In this document: positions 23,043 to 33,649 of the stretch, one piece after another | How positions within the stretch are numbered: the first letter of the stretch is position 1 | Layout of the letters: each line of letters opens with the position of its first letter | Source: Asterias amurensis | Taxonomy: Eukaryota; Echinodermata; Asteroidea; Forcipulatida; Asteriidae | Direction of reading: 5' to 3' | Assembly: GCF_032118995.1 (NCBI RefSeq) | Contig: NC_092665.1 | Span: 1,524,001 to 1,588,000 of the forward strand | DNA: 64,000 bases | Made by a program: the position numbers and the translations under genes | Notes under the pieces: generated by a model | The model's input: the letters and a program-made list of their open reading frames with translations, nothing else | What the model was told of the DNA's origin: nothing | The model's database searches: none

Positions 23043-23672
23043 TCGTAGAGCTCAGCTAGGAGTAAATGCACAACATATCTACAAAGTGTTGCTGTTGTAT
23101 CCATACATCAACGTCATTGCTTTACCTCCATGCTCTATGCTAGCTATATCTGGCCACTAATGTTAAACCAGATCATAATGTACATTCTGCGGTGAAAAAT
23201 TGTGAACCTAAAGTTGCTGGTGAAATGGTTGTATCGAGGACTAGACGTAGATCGTGAGGGAGTACAGTGAACCCTATTACCCTGAGTGTTTAGTCTGGTG
23301 GTATAAGGTTTCCTGACAAGTAGAAATCTGATATCGATGCTGACTGTCTGTGTATCTCATGATTGACCATGGAGGACGGAAAAGTTTGACTGGTTTGACG
23401 GGCCGACACTCGACTGTGTGTGTGTATAGAGGTCGCAGATTATGGCTTCTTGTTTTTCACGAAGATACAGTGAGTCAGTTACCAAACATACATGTACATC
23501 TTGTTATCAGAACATGATCAGAGTAAACATAAATATAAATTAGTAGACTTGCGGGTATAACCATATGCAAATCTCTTTAATTTGAGGGAATGTTGGCTCT
23601 GAGTGTGCTCTCGACGTTTCAAACAGTAAACTCTGCAGCAGTGCTCGTCTTCTTGTTATACAGTTATCAAGG

Positions 23673-24300
23673 TTAGATTGATGTTGGATATATTGAACAT
23701 TCACATCGGTTTGTACAGCGAATATCAATATTGCTTAAATTTGGTATTGGGCATTCGAAATTCACTTAGTTTGACATTGGATATTGAACAATCACATAGG
23801 TTTGTACAGCGAATATCAATGTTGCTTAATTTCGGTATTGGACATTGGAAATTCACTTAGTTTAACATTGGATATTGAACAATCACATACAGCGAATATC
23901 AATGCATGTTCGGTAATGGACATTGGAAATTCGGTTAGTTTGACATTGGATATTGAACAATCACATAGGTTTGTACATCGAATGTCAATGCATGTTATTT
24001 GTATTGGACATGGGAAATTCGGTTAGTTTGACATTGAATATTGGACATTCACATAGGTTTGTACATCGAATGCCAATGTTGCTTAATTTCGGTATTGAAC
24101 ATTGGAAATTCACTATAGTTTGACATTGGACATTGGACATTTAAATAGGTTTGTACACAGCGAATACCAATGCATGTTGTTCGGTATTGGACATTGGAAA
24201 TTCAGTTAGTTTCATATTGGACATTGGACATTCAAATAGATTTGTACAGCGAATCTCAATGTTGCTTGTTTCGATATTGGACATCAGACATTCACTTAAA
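23673..24300 (+). repeat. Tandem array, about 91-bp period
   Basis: Roughly seven diverged units containing GGTTTGTACAGCGAATATCA and GGACATTGGAAATTC, with internal TGGATATTGAACATT sub-repeats. Frames across it on either strand are repeat products. Confidence 0.75.
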
Positions 24301-25075
24301 TCAGACTTTTCTTTACTTTCGTAGCATTTTCTCAACCGTTTAATTTCAGGCGGTTTGGAAATTATTGAACGGTCGACTCGAAGAATGATAGGTATTCCAT
24401 AACAGAAAAGCCACATGGAGGCTTTCCTATATAAGTAAATATTTGTAAGTCTTGACATCCGTTTGCGATCCGGACAAACTATTATGAGTAGAAACTGCTG
24501 CTCCGGGTTTTTTTAAAGGGCAAGGGTATAGTTGCATTTTCTCTTTGGTAAAGCGCACCCGATGTACGAGGAAATTATGAATCCACAGCAGACACATACG
24601 AAGTGTTTATTCTTTGCAGCAGTTGTAAACGAGTTTGGTGTGCACATGTACATTTGACTAAATACCGGATTAAGTCTTAACTTGGGGTAATTCGTCAATG
24701 TCTTTGGTTCATGCGTCAGTGGCCATCGTGGGTCTAATGCTCCAAGTATCAAGAAGTTATTTTCATCAATAACATAATACAACCATTTTTAAGATAACGA
24801 AATTCTGTATGTCGGCAGGACGGGCTGCTGTCAATGTACTGGCTAATACAATTAGTGGACACTTTGTCTGTATAAATCATTCTGTCATTCTGAATTGCAC
24901 GAGGGCCTACATTGCTTTAGGAACAGTATTGTTCTTGTCATTAACAAATGCTGTAGAGGAAAAAACGTATACAACGAAACGTGTTTTGCTTGAAGGCGAT
25001 CAGAGCATTCAGAGCATACTGATCGAAACGTCAAGAGTCGTTTGATATTTGAAACAAAGGTGACACCTTTTTTTT
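24301..25075. other. Unassigned, D-like fragment at its end
   Basis: No gene is supported. At about 24990-25045 GATCAGAGCATTCAGAGC and ACTGATCGAAACGTCAAG are the reverse complement of the middle of the D element at 30.31-30.35 kb, so this is probably a partial minus-strand copy. Confidence 0.4.
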
Positions 25076-25456
25076 AAAGGCAGTGGACACTATTGGTAAA
25101 TACTCAAAATAATTATCAGCATAAAACCTCACTTGGTAACGACTGATGGGGAGAGGTTGATAGTATAAAACATTGTGAGAAACAGCTTCCTCTGAAGTGA
25201 CATCGAGAAAGAAGTTGTTTTCCACGAATTTGATTTCGAGACCTCAAGTTTAGAATTTGAGGTCTCGAAATACAGCATCTTAAACCACACAACTTCGTGT
25301 GAACAAGGGTATTTTTTTCTTTATAGTTGTCTCGCAACTCCGACGACCAATCGAGCTCAAATTTTCACAGGTTTGTAATTTTATGCATATGTTGATACAC
25401 ACCATTAGTGAGAAGACTGGTCTTTGACAATTACCAATAGTGTTCAATGCCTTTAA
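25076..25456 (+). mobile_element. Family A MITE, full length
   Basis: AAAGGCAGTGGACACTATTG..CCAATAGTGTTCAATGCCTTT, with central GAGACCTCAAG..TTGAGGTCTC. Confidence 0.85.
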
Positions 25457-25597
25457 TATTCTAACTTCAACTGGCAACAATATCCTACACGCCACAGATA
25501 CGTTTCAATCAACACTGGAACACCATGTTTTATTTGTTGTAATTGTTGGGTTGGAAGTTGATCGAGAGTCAACACACATTCTCGCACAGCGTTACTT

Positions 25598-25967
25598 AAA
25601 GGCACCAGAGACTTTTGGTAGTTGTCAAAGACCAGTCTTCTCACTTGGTGTATCTCAACGTTATGCATAAAATAACAAACCTGTGAAAATTTGAACTCAA
25701 TCTTGGTCATCGAAGTTGCGTGAGACTAATGGAAGAAAAATTACCTTGTCACACAAGTTGTAAGCTTTTAGATGCTTGAATTCGAGACCTCAGCCGAGGT
25801 CGCGAATTCAATATAAATATAAGTGAGAAATCAATTCTTTCTCAAAAAATTGTACTTCAGAGGGAGCCGTTTCTAACAATCAACATCTCTCCATTGCTCA
25901 TTATCAAGTAAGTTTTTATCCTATACAATAATTTTGAATAGCTACCAATAGTGTCCAGTGCCTTTAA
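25598..25967 (-). mobile_element. Family A MITE, inverted, diverged
   Basis: AAAGGCACCAGAGACTTTTG at the left, TACCAATAGTGTCCAGTGCC at the right, central GAGACCTCAGCCGAGGTC. It lies 141 bp from a copy in the other orientation, so the pair could itself form a long hairpin. Confidence 0.75.
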
Positions 25968-26129
25968 GATTCATGATGAGCAGCTGTTGCTCCATGGATT
26001 CAGTTATTTCCTTTGGCCTGATTGAAAACATGTAGCTAATCGAGAGGTGTTATTTATATATCCAACATCGTACTGTTTACATTTAGGAAGTTTACTGATA
26101 GGAATAGGGTGTAAATTTTTTTTTTTTTT

Positions 26130-26350
26130 ACCCATACACCGATGTGTGTTAGCACTGTATACTCAGCACTTTCCCGAGTAGCTAGAGGCAGTTCGAATCC
26201 ATATGTTTTGGCAGCGGGCGGGTACCGCAACGATATAATAGATGTTACATTTGGGGATAAAGAATAATTATTAATTTTGGTTTTTACCCATACACCGATG
26301 TGTGTTAGCACTGTATACTAAGTACTTTCCCGAGTCCTGTGAAACAATAT
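26130..26350 (-). mobile_element. SINE body, two partial copies
   Basis: TACCCATACACCGATGTGTG then TTAGCACTGTATACT occurs at about 26.13 and 26.28 kb, each followed by ACTTTCCCGAGT. The first also has CAGTTCGAATCC, a B-box relic. Reverse orientation of the 3.8-kb SINE. Confidence 0.55.
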
Positions 26351-26472
26351 CACAGGAATAGGGTGGAAACATTTGAAATGTTTTGAAGTTTTCTTTTGTC
26401 TTCCGAACCTATTATGCTCTGGTGTTGTCTTCACAGCAACTGTGATGACCATTTCAGCCCGAATATTCAAAG

Positions 26473-26895
26473 GATTCGGGTACTTTTTCAAAATGTCCAC
26501 AGATTTACATTAAACTTACATGGTTTGAAGATAATGATAGTAGAAAGCTTCCCTTCAAATATTACTTACTGAGGTGCTGTAGTTTTTGAGAAATGTGTAC
26601 AACAAGTCACAAAATCATTTTGGTCTCATGAGACCAAAATTATTTTTGCATGTAAAATCCTCTTAACCAGTTATGATATTATACCAAAAACCATAGCAAA
26701 ACTGGTTAATACGTTTTTACATGCTAAAACTGAGACGAAAATTATTACTTTTACTCATTTCTCAAAAACTACAGCACCTCAGGAAGTAAAATTTCAAGGG
26801 AAGCTTTCTACTATCATTATCTTCAAACTGTGTAAGTTTAATGTAAATCTGTGGACATTGTGTTTTTTGTTAGGGAAAAAGTACATATACCCTTT
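26473..26895. mobile_element. Family G foldback element
   Basis: GGGTACTTTTTCAAAATGTC..AAAAAGTACATATACCC. The arms share TCCACAGATTTACATTAAAC, GATAATGATAGTAGAAAGC and CTGAGGTGCTGTAGTTTTTG with their complements. Central stretch TTTTGGTCTCATGAGACCAAAA. Confidence 0.8.
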
Positions 26896-27268
26896 AAACG
26901 ACAACAACTTTAAGACGAGTAAAAAAGAAAGCTGGAGACTTGCAGATGATCCTTCAGATGAATTATTGTACCTGTACAGGTGTAGGCCTAAATCACAACA
27001 CAAAAAAATAAACATCAATATGGCTCCAATCTTCACAGCAAATATTTCTTGGAATCAATTATTTTACAAGTCATATATTTTCGTGTGTGCATGTGTGTGG
27101 AACTGATTGATGACACTTGGCAGTATTGTTTATTCCAGTGCCATGAAGCAAGCCGATATTATTGTATACGTTAAGAATAAGAGTGTGAGCATACAGCCAT
27201 GTGTGACAATCAACTGATAAATTGCTTTCCTGTTGGGGCTGGAGTATCTGCCTGCCATTTGTCTTTAT

Positions 27269-27656
27269 TAAAGGAACACGTTGCCTTGGATCGGACGAGT
27301 TGGTCAAAACAAAAGCGTTTTTAACCGTTTTTTATATAATGCATATGGTTGAAAAGATGTTTTCAAAGTAGCATACAATGATCCACACAAGTTTGCCTCG
27401 AAATTGCGTGGTTTTCCTTCTACTGTGCGAACTATCACCGTCGGCCATTTATGGGAGTCAAAATTTTGACCCCCATAAATGGCCGACGTGTTAGTCGACG
27501 AGGTAAAAGGAAAACCACGCAATTTCGAGGCATGTTTGTGTGGATCATTGTATTCTACTTTTACAACATCTTTCTACCCATATGCATTTTATAAAAAACG
27601 GTTACAAACGTTTTTCAAAGACCAACTCGACCGATCCAAGGCAACGTGTTCCTTTA
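27269..27656. mobile_element. Family B foldback element
   Basis: TAAAGGAACACGTTGCCTTG..GGCAACGTGTTCCTTTA, centred on GGGAGTCAAAATTTTGACCC. No clear target duplication. It abuts an H-like element at its right end. Confidence 0.82.
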
Positions 27657-27840
27657 AGCCCCTTTCACAAGAGAGCAAGTAAGCAAGGTTCCCTTGCTAA
27701 ACATTGTAGCATAATGTAAAATTGTACTAAATGTACCTCGTGTGAAAGGAGAAGAGCTCTCTTTACCATGCTAAAATAAAGCAAGGCACCCCACCTAAAT
27801 TGTTGTCGTGTGAATAGCACTTGAAGTGTAAATCTTTGGG
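27657..27840. mobile_element. Family H element
   Basis: GCCCCTTTCACAAGAGAGCA..TTGTCGTGTGAATAGCACTT with internal GCAAGGTTCCCTTGC and GTGTGAAAGGAGAAGAG. Partial inverted symmetry (CCCTTTCACA / TGTGAAAGG). Confidence 0.45.
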
Positions 27841-27891
27841 TGTTGGGTTTTGTGTCGTACAGAAAGTGCCCAAATCATTTTAAACAATATT

Positions 27892-28273
27892 AAAGGCAGT
27901 GGACACAATCGGTAATTACTCAAAATAAATATTAGCGTAAAACCTTTCTTGATTACGAGTAATGGGAAGATGTTAATGGTATAAAACATGTTGAGAAACA
28001 GCTCCCTCTGAAGTGACGTAGTTTTCGGGAAAAAAAGTAATTTTCCACGACTTTGATTTCAAGACCTCAGATTTAGATTTTAGGTCTCGAAATCAAGCAT
28101 CTGAAAACACACAACTTCGCGTGACAAGGGTGTTACTTTTCCATTATTCTCTCCCTCGCAATTTCGACGACCAATTCTGTTCAAATTGTCACAGTTTTGT
28201 TATTTTATGCATGATGCACGAAGTGAGAAGACTGGTTTTGACAACAATTACCAATAGTGTCCAGTGTCTTTAA
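27892..28273 (+). mobile_element. Family A MITE, full length
   Basis: AAAGGCAGTGGACACAATCG..ATTACCAATAGTGTCCAGTG, central AAGACCTCAGA..TTAGGTCTCG. Confidence 0.82.
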
Positions 28274-28739
28274 GACAGCGTATACAATGGACATCCTTCG
28301 TAATTTGATAATTACTTTCTTCCGTGAACATCTGTTATTACCGTCAACTTGAATTTCAACTCTAATCAGCGTGACATATAAACACATCACGAAGATTGAT
28401 CTGAAGGTTTTATTCATTTCGCGAAATGGAAATTAGTTCCATACTATAGGCCTACTGCTTGTTGCAATCTGACAGTAGCATAAGAAATCGTTTTGTTGAT
28501 TTATTTGAATGTAGTTTGCCATAAACACAATCTAAAACCCTGTTTTTTTGCAAGGGGCTTCCGCGAAGAAACATAATATCGGAGTATTGTCTGATCGTAA
28601 TTTAATTTCCTTAATAATGTTGGCAGCACTTACCATTGGTAAATCAGACTCCATTTTCATTCATGGTATTGGCAGCATTTAGCATTGGTAATATTAGACT
28701 TCAAAGTTCTTTAGCTTATGCTTCGACAGATGTCGATCT

Positions 28740-29020
28740 ATCAATAATAATAATAATAATCTACTTTTATATAGCGTTTTATCACAGCTCAAAATAAAGA
28801 AAAAATGACGTATAATAAAAGCGCTTCTGACAGTACCCCATGGTCACTGGGCCTTGATTCATTCCTTAAACCATCTCAGCTCCCTGGGGAGTATACAGTC
28901 GTTGCTGCGAGCGTTTTCTCAATGCTGCGAGTTACCGCACTCTCCAAGCTAATCATTCACATAAACTCTAGCTCCAAGTCTAAGCATAAACCATATCTGC
29001 CCTTATTATACCATTGAATC
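28740..29020 (+). mobile_element. Interspersed repeat after (TAA)n
   Basis: Starts with AATAATAATAATAAT, then ATAGCGTTTTATCACAGC, AGCGCTTCTGACAGTACCC and CTCCCTGGGGAGTATACA. The GCGCTT and CCTGGGGA-ATATACA pieces are shared with 6.4-6.7 kb, suggesting one SINE-like family. Confidence 0.45.
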
Positions 29021-29094
29021 GACTGCTAAAACCATTATAGAAACTTCCTCCAATAAAATATGATATGGCCAGGTAGCCTGTGAGAACACGTGTG

Positions 29095-29205
29095 CAATAA
29101 AATACTATCAACAGCTCTCCATTGCTCATACTATGTCATTACCAAGTCGGTTTTATACTCGACATTGTTTTGAGATGACCTTAGTGTCAAGTGCCTTGCT
29201 CAAAT
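29095..29205 (-). mobile_element. Family A MITE fragment, inverted
   Basis: CAACAGCTCTCCATTGCTCA, then ACCAAGTCGGTTTTATACT and GTGTCAAGTGCCTTG are the reverse of the left end of family A. The rest is missing. Confidence 0.55.
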
Positions 29206-29279
29206 TGGTCGTGTCGGCTAAATTGTGCAGTGTTGAAAAGGATCCATGTTATGACTGAACATCTGACGTCACACTTCGA

Positions 29280-29490
29280 GGCTAAGCCAGAGGTTGGCCT
29301 TTAGCCTTCGTCAAGATCCTGACGATCGAGTGGTATGGATGTACCGATGATCTCACATTCTTTTCACAGTCATATTGTACGTACACGAAGCCAGAGGTTG
29401 GCCTTAAGCCTTCGTCAAGATCCTGATAATCGAGTGGTATGGATGTACCGCTGATCTTGCATTCTTTTCACAGTCAAATTGTACGTACAC
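29280..29490 (+). repeat. Two-copy tandem duplication, about 104 bp
   Basis: GCCAGAGGTTGGCCTT..GCCTTCGTCAAGATCCTGA..TGGTATGGATGTACCG..TTTTCACAGTCA occurs twice in a row with few differences. Confidence 0.8.
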
Positions 29491-29579
29491 GTTTACGCAT
29501 ACAACATCATTATATACATGCACATGTGTACACTGCATCCAATGATATCACTGGTTGTGTAAAGTAAACCATTGTAAAT

Positions 29580-29604
29580 CCATAGAGCATACCTTGCTCT
29601 ATGG
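29580..29604. repeat. Micro-hairpin insertion, 25 bp
   Basis: CCATAGAGCA / TACCT / TGCTCTATGG. Flanks are TAAAT (29575-29579) and TAAAA (29605-29609), a probable 5-bp target duplication with one mismatch. Same terminal motif as the hairpins at 15235 and 35716. Confidence 0.65.
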
Positions 29605-29812
29605 TAAAACCAATACCTTGCGGATAAAGACGGGGACCTCAGTCAACCCTATCTCTTCATGTACAGACGAGTGCCAAAGCTGATGGACTTGTAAAGAATG
29701 ACAAGCTAAACTACTCTTGCTGATGGTCAGTTCTAATAAAGTTTAGGGCATACCCTGCGATAGAATGATCAGCTTTATCTCATGTAAGGTCTTCATTTGA
29801 TTCATGTATGTT

Positions 29813-30155
29813 AAAGGCGGTGGACGCACTATTGGTTATTACTCAAAATAATTATTTGCATAAAACCTTACTTGGTAACGAGTAATGGGTAGCTGTTAAA
29901 AGTATACAACATTGTGAGAAACAGCTCCCTCTGAAGTAACGTAGTTTTTGAGAAAGAAGTAATTTCTCACTCAAATATTTAAATGTATTTCGAGACCTCA
30001 GTTGAGGTCTCAAAATCAAGCATCTGAAAGCACATAACTTGAGTGCGACACTGGTATTATTAATATTTTTATTTTTTTCATTATTCTCTCGTAACTTCGA
30101 CGACCAATTGAGTTTAATTTTTCACACCATTAGCAATAATGTCCACTGCCTTTAA
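29813..30155 (+). mobile_element. Family A MITE
   Basis: AAAGGCGGTGGACGCACTAT..AATGTCCACTGCCTTTA with central GAGACCTCAGTTGAGGTCTC. A short deletion near the right end removes the usual GGTTTGTTATTTTATGC stretch. Confidence 0.8.
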
Positions 30156-30238
30156 CGTCTCTTAATTGTATCATTTTTAACTGCTTTTCACCAACAGGCT
30201 GCGTTAGTGGCGTTCATTAAACTCCTTTCTAATTTTAT

Positions 30239-30513
30239 AGTAAGGCTTGCGGTAACACCATGAAATGATAATCTCTAAATGAGTTGGGGTGGTTCTGAAA
30301 AGAACCGTTGGTTTCAACTTGACGTTTCGATCAGTATGCTCTGATCGTCTTCTGGAGAAAGCTAGAGTCTGATACTGATAATGCAGGTGTGATCATCAAC
30401 GTCGAGATGAAACCTACTGTTCTTTTCATAACCACCCCAACTCAGTTAGAGATTATATTTACATACGGCAAACCTTGTACGATATTTCCACCATGCAAAG
30501 TTTCAAATCCTAC
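30239..30513 (+). mobile_element. Family C/D element (copy D)
   Basis: 275 bp. Begins GCTTGCGGTAACACCATG, carries a long inverted repeat (AATCTCTAAATGAGTTGGGG / CCCCAACTCAGTTAGAGATT) and ends with an unpaired tail ACCATGCAAAGTTTCAAATC. Flanked by TTTCTAATTTTAT (30226-30238) and TTTCTGATTTTGT (30514-30526), a 13-bp imperfect target duplication. It ends 64 bp before the GT31 start codon. Confidence 0.68.
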
Positions 30514-30577
30514 TTTCTGATTTTGTTGTCTGAATCTAGTGTCTTCAGTTGGTTGTGGGAGAGCAAGGTACTCCACC
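30514..30577 (+). promoter_or_regulatory. Candidate 3' splice site of a GT31 5'UTR exon
   Basis: T-rich TTTCTGATTTTGTTGTCTG precedes GTGTCTTCAG at about 30540-30549. If used, the exon would start 29 nt before the ATG, with a non-coding first exon upstream. The pyrimidine-rich part coincides with the right target duplication of copy D. Inference only. Confidence 0.3.
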
Positions 30578-32110
30578 ATGCGTCGTGTAGGCAAACTCGG
30601 TGCCGTGCTTTTCGTCTTATGGACGGGTACCGTTTTGTGGATGGTGGAGGACAGAACCCATGTGATCCAAGGGCCAGCGAGAAACGAACACTCCGCTGCT
30701 GATGCATTATGCCCGTGTGCCATGTACGCATCTTACAGTCCGGGCAGGAGGCGAGACGGAGAGGAGGAACTGCACGGGGGATCTACGACACAGACACCCG
30801 TTGAATCGCCTCGCAATGAAAGCAAGACGGTCGATAGTGTTCGGAATGTAACTCACCCTGTACTAAATTATACTCCTCAACTTTCCTCAGGGAGTAGTTC
30901 GATTCCGCGTATTAAAAACACTTCAAAAATTGTAGAAGAAACCAAAGCAAAACAATTGAATCTTGAAGCCGTCCAGCAAAAGCTGGAGGAATTGGAAGAG
31001 AAAACGTTGAAGGAAGAAGCTCTGTTTAAGGAGCAGAAGGAGAAGATTGATTTACTTATCGATCTTCAGAGGAAATTGGAGGAAAGACTTTCCCGTCGGC
31101 TAGAGGATAAACAGGAACAGAATGTCAAAGAGAAATTTATCGAGGAGGAAACATTGCGACAGGAGAAGATAGCTCAACAGCAGCTTCAGCTTAAGCAAGA
31201 GAAAAAATCCCAACGAGACTCAAAGAAGAAGGTGCCGGAGAAAGTGCATCCAGCGTCCGTCAGTCAGAACCCAGGACTGTTCGATTTCACCATCAGCAAC
31301 GCGAAGGCGTGCCGTGAAGGGGCGAACACCGACGGCTACGTGGACGCGCTCTGCCTGGTGTTCACGGCCCCCGGGGACAAACTCATGCGGTCCCGCATCC
31401 GAGAGACGTGGGGAGGCGTCAAGGAAATCAAGGGCAAGAAATTCGTGACGATGTTCCTGCTCGGACAGAAGGGCGCCACCTACCAGGAGAGCATTGAGAA
31501 GGAGGATGGCGAACACCATGATATCATCCAGCAGAATTTCACCGATTCGTACTACAACCTCACTCTCAAGACCCTGATGGGGTTGAGGTGGACCTCGGAG
31601 TTCTGCCCCAACGCGAGGTTCATGGTAAAAATGGACATTGACATGTTTGTAAACCTGTACAACCTAGCCGATCGAGTCGACAAGGCACCTGTACACAACC
31701 TCGCAGAGGGTAACCTCAAAGATATCACAGAACCCATCCGCAATAAGAACAGTAAATGGTACACCTCCAGGGATATGTACCCAAAGGACAAGTACCCTCC
31801 GTACCTCAACGGACCAGCGTACCTCATATCCTCGGACCTAGCCGGTCCGATTTACAAGGAATCATTCAAGGTTCGTTTCTTGCCGTGGGAGGATGCCTAT
31901 ATAGGTATCATCATGGACCGATTGCATGTAGAACCAAAGTTCAACAGCAAATACGAAACATACCTCAATTATGAAAATGAACCAGACACCCTTCTTAAGA
32001 TCGCAAGGAGCATCACGTTCCACCTTGGCGAGGACAAGGAGAAGAACAAAGAAAACATTGTTAAGGTCTGGAGATATGTGCAAAATTTAAATAATGCTAC
32101 GGTCGTATAG
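30578..32110 (+). CDS. GT31 beta-1,3-galactosyltransferase-like enzyme
   Basis: 510 codons, uninterrupted. The ATG at 30578 (CCACCATGC) is the first methionine. The open frame extends 13 codons upstream but without an ATG. Short cytoplasmic tail, then a membrane anchor at about residues 7-23 (LGAVLFVLWTGTVLW), giving a type II Golgi topology. The stem contains several N-x-S/T sites and a charged coiled coil at about 120-222. The catalytic domain is at about 245-500: IRETWG (273-278), NFTDSYYNLTLKT (320-332), the metal-binding DxD as KMDIDMFVN (351-359), YPPYLNGPAYLIS (406-418) and WEDAYIG (437-443). These are the ordered motifs of B3GALT/B3GNT enzymes, which transfer galactose or N-acetylglucosamine in beta-1,3 linkage from UDP-sugar. 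Which sugar and acceptor it uses cannot be read. Intronless coding is usual in this family. The stem is longer than in typical vertebrate members. Confidence 0.92.
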   Translation: MRRVGKLGAVLFVLWTGTVLWMVEDRTHVIQGPARNEHSAADALCPCAMYASYSPGRRRDGEEELHGGSTTQTPVESPRNESKTVDSVRNVTHPVLNYTPQLSSGSSSIPRIKNTSKIVEETKAKQLNLEAVQQKLEELEEKTLKEEALFKEQKEKIDLLIDLQRKLEERLSRRLEDKQEQNVKEKFIEEETLRQEKIAQQQLQLKQEKKSQRDSKKKVPEKVHPASVSQNPGLFDFTISNAKACREGANTDGYVDALCLVFTAPGDKLMRSRIRETWGGVKEIKGKKFVTMFLLGQKGATYQESIEKEDGEHHDIIQQNFTDSYYNLTLKTLMGLRWTSEFCPNARFMVKMDIDMFVNLYNLADRVDKAPVHNLAEGNLKDITEPIRNKNSKWYTSRDMYPKDKYPPYLNGPAYLISSDLAGPIYKESFKVRFLPWEDAYIGIIMDRLHVEPKFNSKYETYLNYENEPDTLLKIARSITFHLGEDKEKNKENIVKVWRYVQNLNNATVV

Positions 32111-32182
32111 CACGAGATGCTTGTTGAAGTACAGTCAGTCTCTGCCAACCCACCGAACAGACTAACTTGCTAATTTAACTTT

Positions 32183-32583
32183 AAGGCAGTGGACACTATT
32201 GGTAATTACTCAAAATAATTCTTAGCATAAAACCTGATTACGAGTAATGGGGAGAAGTTGATAGTTTAAAAAAAAATTAAAAAAAATTGAGAAACAGCTC
32301 CCTCTGAAGTAACGTAGCTTTCGAGAGAAAGAAGTAATTTTCCACGAACTTGATTTCGAGACCTCAAGTTTAGACTTAATTTTGAGGTCTCGAAATCAAG
32401 CATCTGAAAGCACACAACTTCTTGTGACAAGGGTGTTTTTTTCTTTTATTATTATCTCGCAACTTCGATGACCGACTGAGCTCAAATTTTCACAGGTTTG
32501 TTATTTAATGCATAATTTTATGTTGGGACACACAAGTGAGAAGAATGGTCTTCGACAATTACCATAATTACCAATAGTGTCTT
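32183..32583 (+). mobile_element. Family A MITE, 3' end lost to a B element
   Basis: AAGGCAGTGGACACTATTGG.., central GAGACCTCAAG..TTGAGGTCTC, ends CCAATAGTGTC and runs straight into the B terminus at 32584. It lies 70 bp after the GT31 stop, so it probably belongs to the transcript's 3'UTR. Confidence 0.8.
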
Positions 32584-33261
32584 TAAAGGAACACGTTGCC
32601 TTGTATCGGACGAGTTGTTTTATGGAAAGTGTTAGAACCCGTTTGTTATAAAATGCATATGGTTAGAAAGATGTTCTAAAAGTATAATATGTATATTTGG
32701 TTTGCGGTAACAACATGTGTGTATCTACTTGCCAGGTAGAGTTGTTCTTAGGGAACTGTCTTGCTTGATTCTACTGCCGTGGAGTAGATAATCGGAGGTT
32801 CGAGAGACTTCTCAGTTCTCCGATTATCTACTCCGCGGCAGTAGAATAAAGCAAGACAGTTGTCTAAGAACAAACTCTACCTGGCAAGTAGATACACACA
32901 TGGTGTTACCGCAAACCAAATATACATTGATACCTCACCATGCAATGTCTCAAATCCTATATAAGTATAATATAATGATCCACACAAAATAATGTCTCAA
33001 AATTGAGTGGTTTTCATTCTATTTGCGAACTAACACGGTTGGCCATTTTATGGAGTCAACCACAACCCAGAGTGCCTAATTGTTAGTTCACGACGTTAAT
33101 AGAAAACCGTGCAATTTCGAGGCATTTTTTTTGTGGATCATTATATTCTACTTATAAAATATATTTCCACCCATAATATTTTTATATGCATTTTATAACG
33201 AACGCTTTTCAAACACTTTTCATAGACCAGCTCGCCCACTCCAAGGTAACGTGTCCCTTTA
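32584..33261. mobile_element. Family B foldback split by copy C
   Basis: TAAAGGAACACGTTGCCTTG at the left and AAGGTAACGTGTCCCTTTA at the right. The interior is interrupted at 32691-32962. The two B halves otherwise join as in uninterrupted copies. Confidence 0.8.
32691..32962 (+). mobile_element. Family C/D element (copy C) inside B
   Basis: 272 bp: a palindromic core (TATATTTGGTTTGCGGTAAC / GTTACCGCAAACCAAATATA, inner GTAGATAATCGGAG arms) followed by an unpaired tail ACCATGCAATGTCTCAAATC. AAGTATAATAT is duplicated on both sides (32680-32690 and 32963-32973), exactly 11 bp. Length, tail and long duplication match copy D. Confidence 0.8.
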
Positions 33262-33649
33262 TAAACACTTAAGATCAAAACATTGGTCATTTTAATGGTA
33301 GGCCTGTGTAACTTCTTCCTTACAAAAATGTGGATGTTTTTTGGAAATTTTAAAGTGGAAGATGTTTTTAATTATGTATGAAGACACGTTCATATCACAG
33401 AATGCTAACTTAATTGTGATTAATTGTTATGTCTTATTATAATGAGTGGACTAGTTATTATATTTTTATTTATATATTATACGTCATGTATTTTTCATAA
33501 AGTGACACTGAAAAGCGATTTAAAATGATCAAACTTTTTCGTCATGAAATTGTTTTCAAATTATGTGTCTTTGAACCAAATTTATCCCTGGAAACTTCGC
33601 TCCATAGACGGCCATGTTATACTTCCGCAATATGGTCACTGAAAGCCCA

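Noticed and set aside
23368-23376. Further CCATGGAG sites (about 23369, 25991 and 34877) as micro-hairpins
   Set aside because: Only one arm is present at each place, with no facing complement or duplicated flank.
31220-31519. Minus-strand 99-codon frame within the GT31 gene
   Set aside because: Antisense shadow of a strongly supported coding region.
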